Shown in pieces: positions 34,240 to 42,418 of a DNA stretch of 64,000 bases. Each line of letters begins with the position of its first letter. Within the stretch, counting starts at the first letter, position 1. The notes under the pieces are model-generated. The model was given only the letters and a program-made list of their open reading frames with translations. It did not search any database and was not told the DNA's origin. A program made the translations under genes and the position numbers. Source of the DNA: Sphingomonas caseinilytica. GTDB taxonomy: Bacteria > Pseudomonadota > Alphaproteobacteria > Sphingomonadales > Sphingomonadaceae. Where the stretch lies: the NCBI RefSeq assembly GCF_023516455.1, contig NZ_JAMGBA010000001.1, positions 868,001 to 932,000 on the forward strand, in the 5' to 3' direction.

Positions 34240-35181
34240 TCAGTTGAGCGGCGTGCCCTTGAGCGTAGCGCGAAGCATCTTTCGGGGCTCATGGCCGTAA
34301 TCCGCCGCCGCGTAGTGTTGCACCTGCAGGTTATCCCACATGGCGATCGTGTTCCTTCGCCATTTCAGCCGCACCTGATATTCAGGTATGCAAGCCTGGG
34401 AAGTCAGGTAGTCCATCAGGTGGTGGGCTTCCGGGTGAAAATCCTGTCCAAAGCGGACATCCTGGAAGTTGAAGAAGTTCGAGAAGTGGGTCGTGAAGGC
34501 CGAGTTCACGAATAGAGCCTTCTCGCTTGTCTCCGGGTGAGTGAGAACGACTGGATGTTCGGCGGCCGGACTCTTCTCACCTAGCGCAAGGCGTTCGGCG
34601 GTCGGCAATTGCGCCCCGAAGGTCGATTCTACAGCGTGCTTTGCATAGAGCCCATCAATCCTCTGTTTGATGGCTTCCGGCAGTTTCTCGTAAGCGACGA
34701 CCATGTTCGACCAGAGAGTGTCGCCGCCAGCTTCCGGGCATAGTTCGCATCGAAGCACTGCTCCCCGCGGAGGCGCTTTCTTGTAGGTCACATCGGCGTG
34801 CCAGAGATTCTCGCGACTTGCTCGCTCGACAAAGTTTGGATTCTTGCTGTCGAGGTTTCGATACAGCATCAGCAGCTTCTCTGCTTTGGGGTGGCTAGGC
34901 GCGAGCGGGTGGGCTTCCAATTCGCCGAATTGTGCGGCGAAGGCTTGTTGCTCGATCGGAGTTATGTCCTGGTCGCGGAAGAATAGCACCTTGTGCTTCA
35001 GCCATAGGGTTCGGATTTCGGCGATCAGGTCGGGATCTTCTGAGGCGTTGGCGAGGCTGACGTTGCTTAGCTCAGCTCCAATAGCAGGCGTGCACAGCTC
35101 GACTTTGATCGAGTGTTGGCGCACCGACGGCCGGATTGTGGCCGGCGCAGCGGACGTGGCGGGTGTCGAGGCAGCGTTCAT
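34240..35181 (-). CDS. TauD/TfdA family Fe(II)/2-oxoglutarate dioxygenase
   Basis: 313 residues. Facial triad His128, Asp130 (WHADVTY) and His289, with the 2-oxoglutarate-binding Arg304 (LRATLKG) 15 residues after the distal histidine as in TauD. Members hydroxylate sulfonates, aryloxyalkanoates or sulfate esters, usually next to a heteroatom. The leader is Thr/Ala-rich and probably disordered. AGGAAACC precedes the ATG. It lies 27 bp after the hydrolase gene. Confidence 0.88.
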   Translation of the reverse strand: MNAASTPATSAAPATIRPSVRQHSIKVELCTPAIGAELSNVSLANASEDPDLIAEIRTLWLKHKVLFFRDQDITPIEQQAFAAQFGELEAHPLAPSHPKAEKLLMLYRNLDSKNPNFVERASRENLWHADVTYKKAPPRGAVLRCELCPEAGGDTLWSNMVVAYEKLPEAIKQRIDGLYAKHAVESTFGAQLPTAERLALGEKSPAAEHPVVLTHPETSEKALFVNSAFTTHFSNFFNFQDVRFGQDFHPEAHHLMDYLTSQACIPEYQVRLKWRRNTIAMWDNLQVQHYAAADYGHEPRKMLRATLKGTPLN

Positions 35182-35208
35182 CGTCTTGGTTTCCTATGAA
35201 TGTTCGGA

Positions 35209-36234
35209 TCAATGGCCCGGAGCCAGGAAGGCGAGCAGCTCCGCGTTGACCGCCTCCGGGGCTTCCTCCGGTGCGTCGTGCCCAATGCCTTCCAGCAACA
35301 CTTTGCGCCGGAGCCCAGGCATGTGCGTTTCAAGCGTTTCGTAGCCCTCACGGGCAAGCAACATCAGGGGGTCGTAGGCTCCACCGATAAACAGGCTCGG
35401 CTGGCGCACCGCAGATCCATCCAGGAATGGAGTGAGTTCCCAGTTACGGTCGCGGCAGCGGTAATAGTTCAGGGCACCGGTGAAGCCCGTGCGCTCATAT
35501 TCGGCGACATAATGATCGAGAGCGCGGTCTGAGAGCCAATCCGGGAAGGTGTCCGGTTCGGGCATCGTGTCGAGGAGGCGCGTCCCCATTGGAACGATGG
35601 GATTCCAACAATCGTCAGGGCTACCAGAGACCGAATAGAAGATCGATCTAAGAGACTTGCGCGTATCGTGGGCCAACTCGCGATCAGGTGTGTCCCGCTC
35701 CTGGAAATACGAGTGGTGGATCTGCACGCCCTGCTTCGCGAGCTTTGCCCAGCCGACACTGGGTTTGGACGGCCCGCGAGGTGGAACCGGCGTGTTCAGG
35801 ATGGCCAGCCGCGAAAACAGATCGGGTCGCAACTGAGCCGCCATATAGGCTACCCACGCGCCGAGATCGTGGCCGACCAGCACGGCCGAAGTTTCGCGCT
35901 GCGCCTTCATCAAACCGACAATATCGCCGACAGCTTGAAGCATGTCGTAAGCTTCGAGCGCTTCGGGTTTTTCAGTTTGCCCGAACCCGCGCAGGTCCGG
36001 CGCCAAGACCCGGTAGCCAGCCGCAACCAGTGCTGGGATTTGCAGGCGCCACATATACCAGAGGTATGGAAATCCGTGCAGCAGGATGACGAGCGGGCCT
36101 GAACCCTCATCCACATAATGCATGCGGATCCCGTTCACCTTGGAGAACCGATGTCGGAAGGCCTGCGGATCGTCGGGGTCAAAAGGACTTGCAGGCACAC
36201 TCGCCGACGGACGAATTGCGGAAATGGCGGTCAC
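35209..36234 (-). CDS. Alpha/beta hydrolase, epoxide hydrolase-like
   Basis: 341 residues. Oxyanion motif HGFP (residues 53-56), nucleophile Asp123 in GHDLGAW (an Asp, as in epoxide hydrolases and haloalkane dehalogenases), and catalytic His319 in GIGHDAPEEAPEAVN. The cap carries NYYR. Asp as nucleophile and the cap tyrosines favour epoxide hydrolase over esterase. GTG start at 36234 with AAAGGA upstream. First gene of the three-gene module, divergent from the AraC gene. Confidence 0.85.
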   Translation of the reverse strand: MTAISAIRPSASVPASPFDPDDPQAFRHRFSKVNGIRMHYVDEGSGPLVILLHGFPYLWYMWRLQIPALVAAGYRVLAPDLRGFGQTEKPEALEAYDMLQAVGDIVGLMKAQRETSAVLVGHDLGAWVAYMAAQLRPDLFSRLAILNTPVPPRGPSKPSVGWAKLAKQGVQIHHSYFQERDTPDRELAHDTRKSLRSIFYSVSGSPDDCWNPIVPMGTRLLDTMPEPDTFPDWLSDRALDHYVAEYERTGFTGALNYYRCRDRNWELTPFLDGSAVRQPSLFIGGAYDPLMLLAREGYETLETHMPGLRRKVLLEGIGHDAPEEAPEAVNAELLAFLAPGH

Positions 36235-36334
36235 CCGATCGATTCCTTTGTCTGGAGTGGGGTCATCATGACGAAAGGGCCGTCACAAATGTTGACCTGA
36301 TGGGACAAAGGCGTATCCGGTTGGGACAGTCTTG
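36235..36334. promoter_or_regulatory. Divergent promoter region hydrolase / AraC
   Basis: 100-bp gap holding paired direct repeats GGGACAAAG (36302-36310) and GGGACAG (36323-36329) about 21 bases apart, near two helical turns, as expected for an AraC-type site. No clear -10/-35 pair was assigned. Confidence 0.4.
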
Positions 36335-37348
36335 ATGAGGGAGACCCCGGTGCCGCTTCTGACCCGCAGCGCGACACTGACTGGCTACGGGCCGCTCGCC
36401 CTCTCTGTCGGGCTCGATCCGGCGGCCATGCTCAAGGAGGCGAAACTACCGATAGGGGCGTTATCGGATCCCGATCTCCCGATCAGCGGTGACGCGGTGA
36501 TGTGGCTACTGGAGGAGTCAGCGCGGCGGACCGACTGCGTGGACTTCGGTCTGCGCCTTGCGGAGACCCGTAGCGTCGCGAACCTGGGGGACCTTGCCCT
36601 CCTGATCCGCGATGAGCCGACACTTCGAGCCGCTGTTCAATCGATCGTCAGATACTCACGACTGCACAACAATGCATTCCGGTTGATTCTTGAAGAGGTA
36701 GATGACCTTGGCCTGCTTCACCTTGTTCCAAGGGCGGGCGGCTGGACCAACCGCCGACAGGGAACGGAAATGGCGATGGCCATCGTGCTGCGAACGCTAA
36801 GGCACCTGACGCATGGCAGCTTCCGTCCTACGGCTGTCAACTTCTCTCACGCTGATCCGTCAAAGCTAGAGACCCACCGTCGCGTGTTCGCCTGCGCAGT
36901 CCTGTTCCAGCAGGACGGCGATGCCCTCGTATGCCGCTCTAAGGACCTGGACATTCCCGTGCCGGCGGCTGACCCCGACATTGGCCACCAGGTCAAGCGG
37001 CGCGCCGAAGCACAGCTCGGCAGTCTCGCCGAGGCCACAGACGAACAGGCGCGCGACATTGCGCGAAGGTTGCTGCCGACCGGCCGCTGTTCGGTTGGTA
37101 ACATCGCCAAGCATCTAGGCTGCGACCGCCGGACGCTGCACAGACGATTAGTCGCCAGTGGCGGTGCCAATAAGATGATTGCTGGAGTCCGGGCGGACTT
37201 GGCGGCCAGTTACCTGACTTCGGGGCGCAAAACTTTCTACGAGGTTTCCGAGCTACTCGGTTTCTCCTCTGCCAGCGCGTTTTCCCGCTGGTTTCACCGG
37301 CAGTTCGGCGAGAGCCCGTCGGCCTGGCGCAAGCGCCATCGCGCCTAG
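36335..37348 (+). CDS. AraC family transcriptional regulator
   Basis: 337 residues. The N-terminal two thirds resembles the arabinose-binding-like domain of OruR/ArgR-type AraC proteins (GDAVMWLLEESARRTDCVDF, LRTLRHLTHGSFRP). The C-terminal 100 residues hold two helix-turn-helix motifs (VGNIAKHLGCDRRTLHRRLV; VSELLGFSSASAFSRWFHRQ). It is divergent from the hydrolase-dioxygenase-cupin genes across 100 bp and is likely their activator. ATG 36335 follows a TTG that the longest frame would use. Confidence 0.88.
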   Translation: MRETPVPLLTRSATLTGYGPLALSVGLDPAAMLKEAKLPIGALSDPDLPISGDAVMWLLEESARRTDCVDFGLRLAETRSVANLGDLALLIRDEPTLRAAVQSIVRYSRLHNNAFRLILEEVDDLGLLHLVPRAGGWTNRRQGTEMAMAIVLRTLRHLTHGSFRPTAVNFSHADPSKLETHRRVFACAVLFQQDGDALVCRSKDLDIPVPAADPDIGHQVKRRAEAQLGSLAEATDEQARDIARRLLPTGRCSVGNIAKHLGCDRRTLHRRLVASGGANKMIAGVRADLAASYLTSGRKTFYEVSELLGFSSASAFSRWFHRQFGESPSAWRKRHRA

Positions 37349-37408
37349 CCAGCCGCCTCCCAAATGGCGAACATATCGCGCCAGATCGGCGCATCATGCC
37401 TTGCCTCG

Positions 37409-37446
37409 CGCTTATGTCCGCTTTCCACCCATTCCGGCCATAAGCG
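37409..37446. repeat. Dispersed hairpin repeat, copy 4 (best preserved)
   Basis: Arms CGCTTATGTCCG and CGGCCATAAGCG (11 of 12 paired) around CTTTCCACCCATTC. It lies between the AraC gene and tRNA-Val, at the right edge of the accessory module whose left edge carries copies 2 and 3. Confidence 0.75.
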
Positions 37447-37503
37447 AGAACGACACTTGCCCTCACGAGGGTAGCGTGGCATCGGCGCGCTTCCGCAATG
37501 CGC

Positions 37504-37579
37504 GGGCGCTTAGCTCAGTTGGTAGAGCATCTCGTTTACACCGAGAGGGTCGGCGGTTCGAGCCCGTCAGCGCCCACCA
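37504..37579 (+). tRNA. tRNA-Val (anticodon UAC)
   Basis: 76 bases with encoded CCA. Acceptor stem GGGCGCU / AGCGCCC, D-arm TAGCTCAGTTGGTAGAGC, anticodon stem-loop TCTCG-TTTACAC-CGAGA giving anticodon TAC, and T-arm GGCGGTTCGAGCCCGTC. Confidence 0.96.
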
Positions 37580-37616
37580 TGTTTTACATGGTCCCCCTCC
37601 CCGTTCCGGGGAGGAA

Positions 37617-38540
37617 TTAGGCGGGCGCCAACCGTCCAACCTCTCCGAAATAGCGGCGCATCGCCTGACTTGCTCCGGCGGAAAGCTCGACGAAGATGCG
37701 GCGGCCATCATGGGGATCGGCTCGCCGATTGAACAGGCCAAGATCCGTCATCGTCTTGATCCAGCGGAGCGCCGTCGTCGGCGGCACCGCGGCGGCAATG
37801 CAGAGAGACGATACGGGGACCCGATGCTGGGCGATTTCTGCCTGTAGGAGGTCAAGCAGCATGTCCCACGCGGGATCGGCGAACAGTTCTTCATCGAAGA
37901 ATCGGGACCTCAGCCGTCGCGCGCGAATGACCTGCCGAACCATGTCCAGCGAAACGGCCGGCACGTCTCCGGTCGCCGGAACCGGCATTTCCACGCCTTG
38001 CTCTTTTGGCACGACCGACAAGCGTGCAAGGGTCGCCGCAATCCTGCTGACTTCGTCCGACAATTGCTGGAGGCGGATCGCGCCAGGTTCCTTCGTTATG
38101 TCGTAAAGCCGGTCACCAGCGGATCGCCGAGCCATCGCAAGCGCGAGGGCGGTGGCCCGCTCCGATACCGAAGGATCGATCAGCATTTCCACGGACGGAT
38201 CCGTGACCCGCGCCATGATCCGGTCGATCAGCGGTAGCGGCGACGTGATGACCGCCGGACACTGATCCAAGACGGCATTGGCCTCGACCTTATCCAGCAG
38301 ATGATCGAGTTCGGGCCCGAGGTCCCGGTCGAGCTCAAGCCAGATCGCGCTGGCCTGCGGCTGGAGTTCAATGCGTTCCGCAGCCTCTTCCAGTGGAACG
38401 GCTACGGCGCGAAAACCACCAGATTCGGCAGTCAAGACAGCTCGCGCCTGAGCCTCATCCGATGTTGCGGTGATCAGGATGGGAGGAAGACCGGCATAAT
38501 CGCCGAAATTGGAAGAATTTTGGCAAGTGCGCGCATCCAT
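37617..38540 (-). CDS. Winged-helix regulator with degenerate receiver-like N-terminus
   Basis: 307 residues. The N-terminal 125 residues have alternating strands and helices ([44 protein letters not shown]) like a response-regulator receiver but without the phosphorylatable aspartate set. The C-terminal part (AAAVPPTTALRWIKTMTDLG, then LFNRRADPHDGRRIFVELS) is a MarR-like winged helix. Probably binds DNA; its target is unknown. Upstream is an unusually AT-rich 165-bp spacer. It is convergent with tRNA-Val. Confidence 0.72.
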   Translation of the reverse strand: MDARTCQNSSNFGDYAGLPPILITATSDEAQARAVLTAESGGFRAVAVPLEEAAERIELQPQASAIWLELDRDLGPELDHLLDKVEANAVLDQCPAVITSPLPLIDRIMARVTDPSVEMLIDPSVSERATALALAMARRSAGDRLYDITKEPGAIRLQQLSDEVSRIAATLARLSVVPKEQGVEMPVPATGDVPAVSLDMVRQVIRARRLRSRFFDEELFADPAWDMLLDLLQAEIAQHRVPVSSLCIAAAVPPTTALRWIKTMTDLGLFNRRADPHDGRRIFVELSAGASQAMRRYFGEVGRLAPA

Positions 38541-38705
38541 CGTCTAACAACTCCGACGAAATTGAACCGAGCGGGATGCTTTTAACTACGAAACCGGAGC
38601 ATTGTTAGCCTGAATAGACTCCAAAATGGATCATCGAAATACTTTGCGGTAATATAGTATAGATTAGTATTAATATAACCTAGGGCAAGTTATATCTGAT
38701 TGATA
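38541..38705. other. AT-rich spacer
   Basis: 165 bp of markedly AT-rich DNA (for example TATAGTATAGATTAGTATTA near 38653) in an otherwise GC-rich window, between cysQ 3' end and the winged-helix gene start. It must hold the promoter of the winged-helix gene. It could also be a target for a nucleoid-silencing protein, which is inference. Confidence 0.55.
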
Positions 38706-39536
38706 TTAGACGCCTTCAGAAATATCGCCGCCACCCGCAAACGGCTCCATGAACGGGCCGATCGGGGGGGCTTGCCAGCCAGCCGTCGCGCAAAAGCCGC
38801 GATTGAGGAACGCCTTCTTGCCGTAGCTCAGCGGGCCGCCATCAGGCCCATCGACGCGTCCGCCCGCGGCAAGCAGGACCGCATGGCCGGCCGCTGTATC
38901 CCATTCGCTGGTGGGCGACAGGCGCGGGTAAATGTCGGCCTGCCCTTCCGCGACGATGCAGAATTTGAGCGATGAGCCGACCGACACATGGTCGCAAAGC
39001 CCAATCGCCTCGGCGAGATAATCATCGGTCGCCTGGTTGTAATGCGACTTGGATGCGACCGCGGCACGTTGCTCGCCAAGCGGGCGACAGTGGATTTCCT
39101 TCCTCGCCCCGCCTTCCTCCAGGAAAGCGCCATGCCCGGCGAGGCCCGCCCAAAGGCGGTCCATTGCGGGCTGGTAGACGACGCCAAGGCGCGGCACGCC
39201 CTCGGCGATGAGGCCGATATTGACGGTGTAATCATCGCCGCCGCGTATGAACTCCTTGGTCCCGTCGAGCGGATCGACCAGGAAATAGGTATCGTCATGC
39301 GCGGGAATGCGTCCTGCGGACACTTCCTCTTCCGCAATCACCGGAACGCCCGGCGCCGCCTGCCGTAGGAATTCCAGGATGATCGCTTCCGCCGCCCGAT
39401 CGCAAATCGTGACCGGCGAGGCGTCGCACTTGGTCTCGACCTCGAAGCCCGCTTCGACCAGCTTCAATATCTCGGCGCCGGCCGCACGTGCCGCGACGAC
39501 CAGAGCTTCGAGGAGGGCCTTTTCCTTAGGGTTCAT
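38706..39536 (-). CDS. cysQ: 3'(2'),5'-bisphosphate nucleotidase CysQ
   Basis: 276 residues of the inositol-monophosphatase-like superfamily. Metal-binding residues lie in VIAEEEVS (Glu70/71) and DPLDGT (Asp88 onward), then WDTAAGHAV. CysQ removes phosphate from PAP formed during sulfate assimilation. ATG 39536 is chosen over a GTG one codon upstream. A hairpin repeat begins 3 bp before the start codon. Last gene of the mcc-type operon. Confidence 0.9.
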   Translation of the reverse strand: MNPKEKALLEALVVAARAAGAEILKLVEAGFEVETKCDASPVTICDRAAEAIILEFLRQAAPGVPVIAEEEVSAGRIPAHDDTYFLVDPLDGTKEFIRGGDDYTVNIGLIAEGVPRLGVVYQPAMDRLWAGLAGHGAFLEEGGARKEIHCRPLGEQRAAVASKSHYNQATDDYLAEAIGLCDHVSVGSSLKFCIVAEGQADIYPRLSPTSEWDTAAGHAVLLAAGGRVDGPDGGPLSYGKKAFLNRGFCATAGWQAPPIGPFMEPFAGGGDISEGV

Positions 39537-39538
39537 CA

Positions 39539-39642
39539 CCGTTCGCCCTGAGGAGGGACTGAGCGAAGTCGAAGGCCCGTCTCGAAGGACAACCCTTCGA
39601 GACGCCGGTTCGACAGGCTCACCGGCTCCTCAGGACGAACGG
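39539..39642. repeat. Large hairpin repeat (CGTTCGCCCTGAGGA family)
   Basis: Outer arms CCGTTCGCCCTGAGGA and TCCTCAGGACGAACGG with inner palindromes (CTCGAAGG ... CCTTCGAGA). It lies between the SDR gene and cysQ, 2 bp upstream of the cysQ ATG, and so occupies the space of a ribosome binding site. I recognise this motif as widespread in sphingomonads. Confidence 0.85.
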
Positions 39643-39657
39643 AGGTGCAGCTACTCC

Positions 39658-40437
39658 TCAACGCGGCGCCATCCGGATACCGCCGTCGAGGCGAATGCTC
39701 TCGGCGTTCAGATAGCTGTTCTCGACGATGAACACCGCTAGCCGGGCATATTCCTCGGCCTGGCCGAGGCGCTTCGGGAAGGGTACCTGCGCTGCCAGCG
39801 CGTCCTGGACGTTGGGCGGCATCATCGCGACCATCGGCGTCTTGAACACGCCCGGAAGGATGGTGTTCACGCGAACGCCGTCGTTCATCAGGTCGCGGGC
39901 AATCGGCAGGGCCATGCCGAGAACGCCGGCCTTCGACGCCGAATAGGCCGCCTGGCCGATCTGCCCGTCCTGCGCAGCGACGCTGGCGGTGTTGATGATC
40001 ACGCCGCGCTCGCCATCTTCCTGCGGCTCGCCCTGGACCATCCCATAGGCCGAGTGGGAAATGCAGCGAAACGTGCCAATTAGATTGATGCCGATCGCCA
40101 GTTCGAACTGATGCATCGGATATTTCTTGAGCTCGCCGGTCGCCTTGTCCTTGCCGACCGTCTTCACCGCGTTGGCAACGCCTGCGCAGTTGACCAGGAT
40201 CCGCTCCTGACCGTGGGCGGCGCGGGCCTTTTCGAAGGCGGCGGCGACTTTCTCGTCGCTCGTCACATCGACTTCGCAGAAGATACCGCCGATTTCGGCC
40301 GCGACCTTCTCGCCGCGGTCGGCGTCGCGGTCGAAGATGGCGACCTTCGCGCCCTTGGCGGCCAGTGCCCGCGCCGTCGCTTCGCCCAGACCCGATGCGC
40401 CGCCCGTGACGACTGCTGCTGCTCCGTCGATCTTCAT
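39658..40437 (-). CDS. HSD10-like short-chain dehydrogenase (3-hydroxyacyl-CoA type)
   Basis: 259 residues. NAD-binding motif TGGASGLGEA near residue 11, catalytic Ser152, Tyr165 and Lys169 (YSASK). The insert KDKATGELKKYPMHQFELAI is typical of HSD17B10-type 3-hydroxy-2-methylacyl-CoA dehydrogenases, which act in isoleucine and branched-chain breakdown. AAGGGTG precedes the ATG at 40437; the longer ORF reads through a repeat. It is downstream of mccA on the same strand. Confidence 0.88.
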   Translation of the reverse strand: MKIDGAAAVVTGGASGLGEATARALAAKGAKVAIFDRDADRGEKVAAEIGGIFCEVDVTSDEKVAAAFEKARAAHGQERILVNCAGVANAVKTVGKDKATGELKKYPMHQFELAIGINLIGTFRCISHSAYGMVQGEPQEDGERGVIINTASVAAQDGQIGQAAYSASKAGVLGMALPIARDLMNDGVRVNTILPGVFKTPMVAMMPPNVQDALAAQVPFPKRLGQAEEYARLAVFIVENSYLNAESIRLDGGIRMAPR

Positions 40438-40450
40438 ATCTTCACCCTTC

Positions 40451-40544
40451 AAGCCGTCGTGCTGAACTTGTTTCAGCATCCATTCCGTTGACGTCCGCCG
40501 ATGCTCGAAAATGGGTCCTGAAACAAGTTCAGGACGACGGCTTT
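40451..40544. repeat. Hairpin repeat at mccA 3' end (CTGAACTTGTTTCAG family)
   Basis: Arms AAGCCGTCGTGCTGAAC and GTTCAGGACGACGGCTT, with TTGTTTCAG/CTGAAACAA extending the stem to about 26 bp. The right arm contains the mccA stop codon (40529-40531), so the last residues KPSS of MccA are encoded by the repeat. Confidence 0.88.
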
Positions 40545-42418
40545 TCCTTCTCGACCTTCGCCAGCACTGCATCGACCTGCACTTGCGCGCCAGCTTTTGC
40601 GTTCAGTTCGGCGACCACCCCGTCAAAGGGAGCGGTCAGGCCGTGTTCCATCTTCATGGCCTCCAGGGTCAGCAACCGTTGTCCCTTGGAAACCTTGTCG
40701 CCCTTGGAAACTTCGACGCTGGTCACCTTGCCCGGCATCGGGGCGATGATCGCGCCGTCCCCGGCGGCCGCGCCGACGGTGCCGCGCGACGAGCGGTCGA
40801 ATTCATAGGCCTGGCCTTCGTAGAAGACGACGACCCGCTCCTCATCGCGGAAGCCGGAAACCGCGGCCAAGGGCTCGCCGTCTTCGAGCTCGACGCGCTG
40901 GAACTTGCCGCCGCGACCCAAGGCAACGCCGAGGCTCGGCGAGGAATTCAGGCGGAAGCCAGTCAGATCGCCAAGCGACTCTTCCTCATCTTCCGCCGTG
41001 GCAACGGCTGCGGCCCCGCGCCAGATCGCTTCGTCCGGCTCCGGATCGGGTACGAGTTCGTCCAGCTTCCGTTCGATGAAGCCGGTGTCGAGCCGGGCCC
41101 GGCCGAAATCTTCGTCCAGCAATGCGCTGAACAGGAAGCCGGCATTGGTCTTCACCGGCCAGACTTCGACTTCGTCGAGGATGCCCGCCAGCTCAGCGAT
41201 CGCGTCGGCGCGGTCATCGCCCCGCGCGACCAGCTTGGCGATCATCGGGTCGTAGAAGGGCGAAATGGCATCGCCCTCCTCGACGCCGGTCTCAATGCGG
41301 CCTTCGTCGCCGAGATCGAAATGTTCGAGCCGCCCGACGCTCGGAAGGAAGCCCTTGGCGGGATCCTCGGCATAGAGCCGCGCCTCGATGGCCCAGCCGT
41401 TGATCGACAGCTCGTCCTGCGTCAGCGGAAGCCTCTCGCCGCTCGCAACGCGCAGCTGCCATTCGACCAGGTCCTGGCCGGTGATCTCCTCGGTCACCGG
41501 ATGTTCGACCTGCAGACGGGTATTCATTTCCATGAACCAGATGCGGTCGGCCTTGAGGCCCTTGGACGCATCGGCAATGAATTCGATCGTCCCGGCGCCC
41601 TCATAGTTGACCGCCTTGGCGGCGCGCACTGCCGCACCGCAAACTGCTTGGCGAGTCGCCTCGTCCATGCCTGGCGCGGGCGCTTCCTCGATCACCTTCT
41701 GGTGCCGCCGCTGGAGCGAGCAGTCGCGCTCGAACAAATGGACGACATTGCCGTGGCTGTCGCCGAACACCTGAACCTCGATGTGGCGCGGAGAGAGGAT
41801 GTATTTCTCGATCAGGACGCGGTCGTCACCGAAACTCGACGCCGCCTCGCGCTTGCAGCTTTCCAGCGCGTCCTCGAAATCCTTGGCAGCGTCGACCTTG
41901 CGCATGCCCTTGCCGCCGCCGCCGGCGACCGCCTTGATCAGCACCGGATAGCCGATCGCGTCGGCCTCATTTTGCAGGCGCTTTGGCGACTGGTCCTCGC
42001 CGAGATAACCCGGCGTCACCGGCACACCGGCGTCGGCCATCAGCTTCTTGGCGGCATCCTTGAGGCCCATTGCGCGGATGCTGTCCGGCTTCGGACCGAC
42101 CCAGGTCAGCCCCGCCTTGATCACCGCTTCGGCGAAGTCGGCATTCTCGCTCAGGAAGCCATAACCGGGGTGGATCGCCTGCGCCTTTGTAGCCTTGGCA
42201 GCGGCGATGATCTTTTCCCCGACCAGATAGGATTCTCGCGCCGCGCTGGGGCCGATGTGAACGGCTTCGTCCGCCATGCGGACGTGCAGCGCCTTGGCGT
42301 CAGCATCCGAATAGACCGCGACCGTGCGGATTCCGAGCTTTCGCGCGGTGCGAATGATCCGGCAGGCGATTTCGCCGCGGTTTGCAATGAGTAGTGACTT
42401 GATCAATCCACCAGGCAT
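40529..42418 (-). CDS. mccA: Methylcrotonyl-CoA carboxylase biotin-carrying alpha subunit
   Basis: 629 residues. Biotin carboxylase domain (KSLLIANRGEIACRI, HPGYGFLSENADFA, GGGGKGMRKV, FMEMNTRLQVEHPVTE), a linker domain, and a C-terminal biotinyl domain with the modified lysine Lys589 in EAMKMEH. With the beta subunit at 44010-45611 it carboxylates 3-methylcrotonyl-CoA in leucine breakdown. ATG 42418 is used; it overlaps the end of the lipoprotein gene by 16 bp. Its stop codon lies within a repeat. Confidence 0.92.
   Translation of the reverse strand: MPGGLIKSLLIANRGEIACRIIRTARKLGIRTVAVYSDADAKALHVRMADEAVHIGPSAARESYLVGEKIIAAAKATKAQAIHPGYGFLSENADFAEAVIKAGLTWVGPKPDSIRAMGLKDAAKKLMADAGVPVTPGYLGEDQSPKRLQNEADAIGYPVLIKAVAGGGGKGMRKVDAAKDFEDALESCKREAASSFGDDRVLIEKYILSPRHIEVQVFGDSHGNVVHLFERDCSLQRRHQKVIEEAPAPGMDEATRQAVCGAAVRAAKAVNYEGAGTIEFIADASKGLKADRIWFMEMNTRLQVEHPVTEEITGQDLVEWQLRVASGERLPLTQDELSINGWAIEARLYAEDPAKGFLPSVGRLEHFDLGDEGRIETGVEEGDAISPFYDPMIAKLVARGDDRADAIAELAGILDEVEVWPVKTNAGFLFSALLDEDFGRARLDTGFIERKLDELVPDPEPDEAIWRGAAAVATAEDEEESLGDLTGFRLNSSPSLGVALGRGGKFQRVELEDGEPLAAVSGFRDEERVVVFYEGQAYEFDRSSRGTVGAAAGDGAIIAPMPGKVTSVEVSKGDKVSKGQRLLTLEAMKMEHGLTAPFDGVVAELNAKAGAQVQVDAVLAKVEKEKPSS

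Noticed and set aside
33193-37600. Genomic island with integrase
   Set aside because: No integrase, attachment-site repeat of the tRNA 3' end, or transposase is visible, so only a repeat-bounded module is claimed.
37596-37614. Hairpin CCTCCCCG/CGGGGAGG after tRNA-Val
   Set aside because: Good stem but no T run on either strand; not called a terminator.
37401-37847. 148-codon ORF across tRNA-Val
   Set aside because: It reads through the tRNA (the peptide ALSSVGRASRLHREGRRFEP is typical of tRNA translation) and into the opposite strand of the winged-helix gene.
40511-42394. 627-codon plus-strand ORF
   Set aside because: It is the antisense shadow of mccA, whose domains are clear; GC-rich DNA often leaves the opposite strand open.
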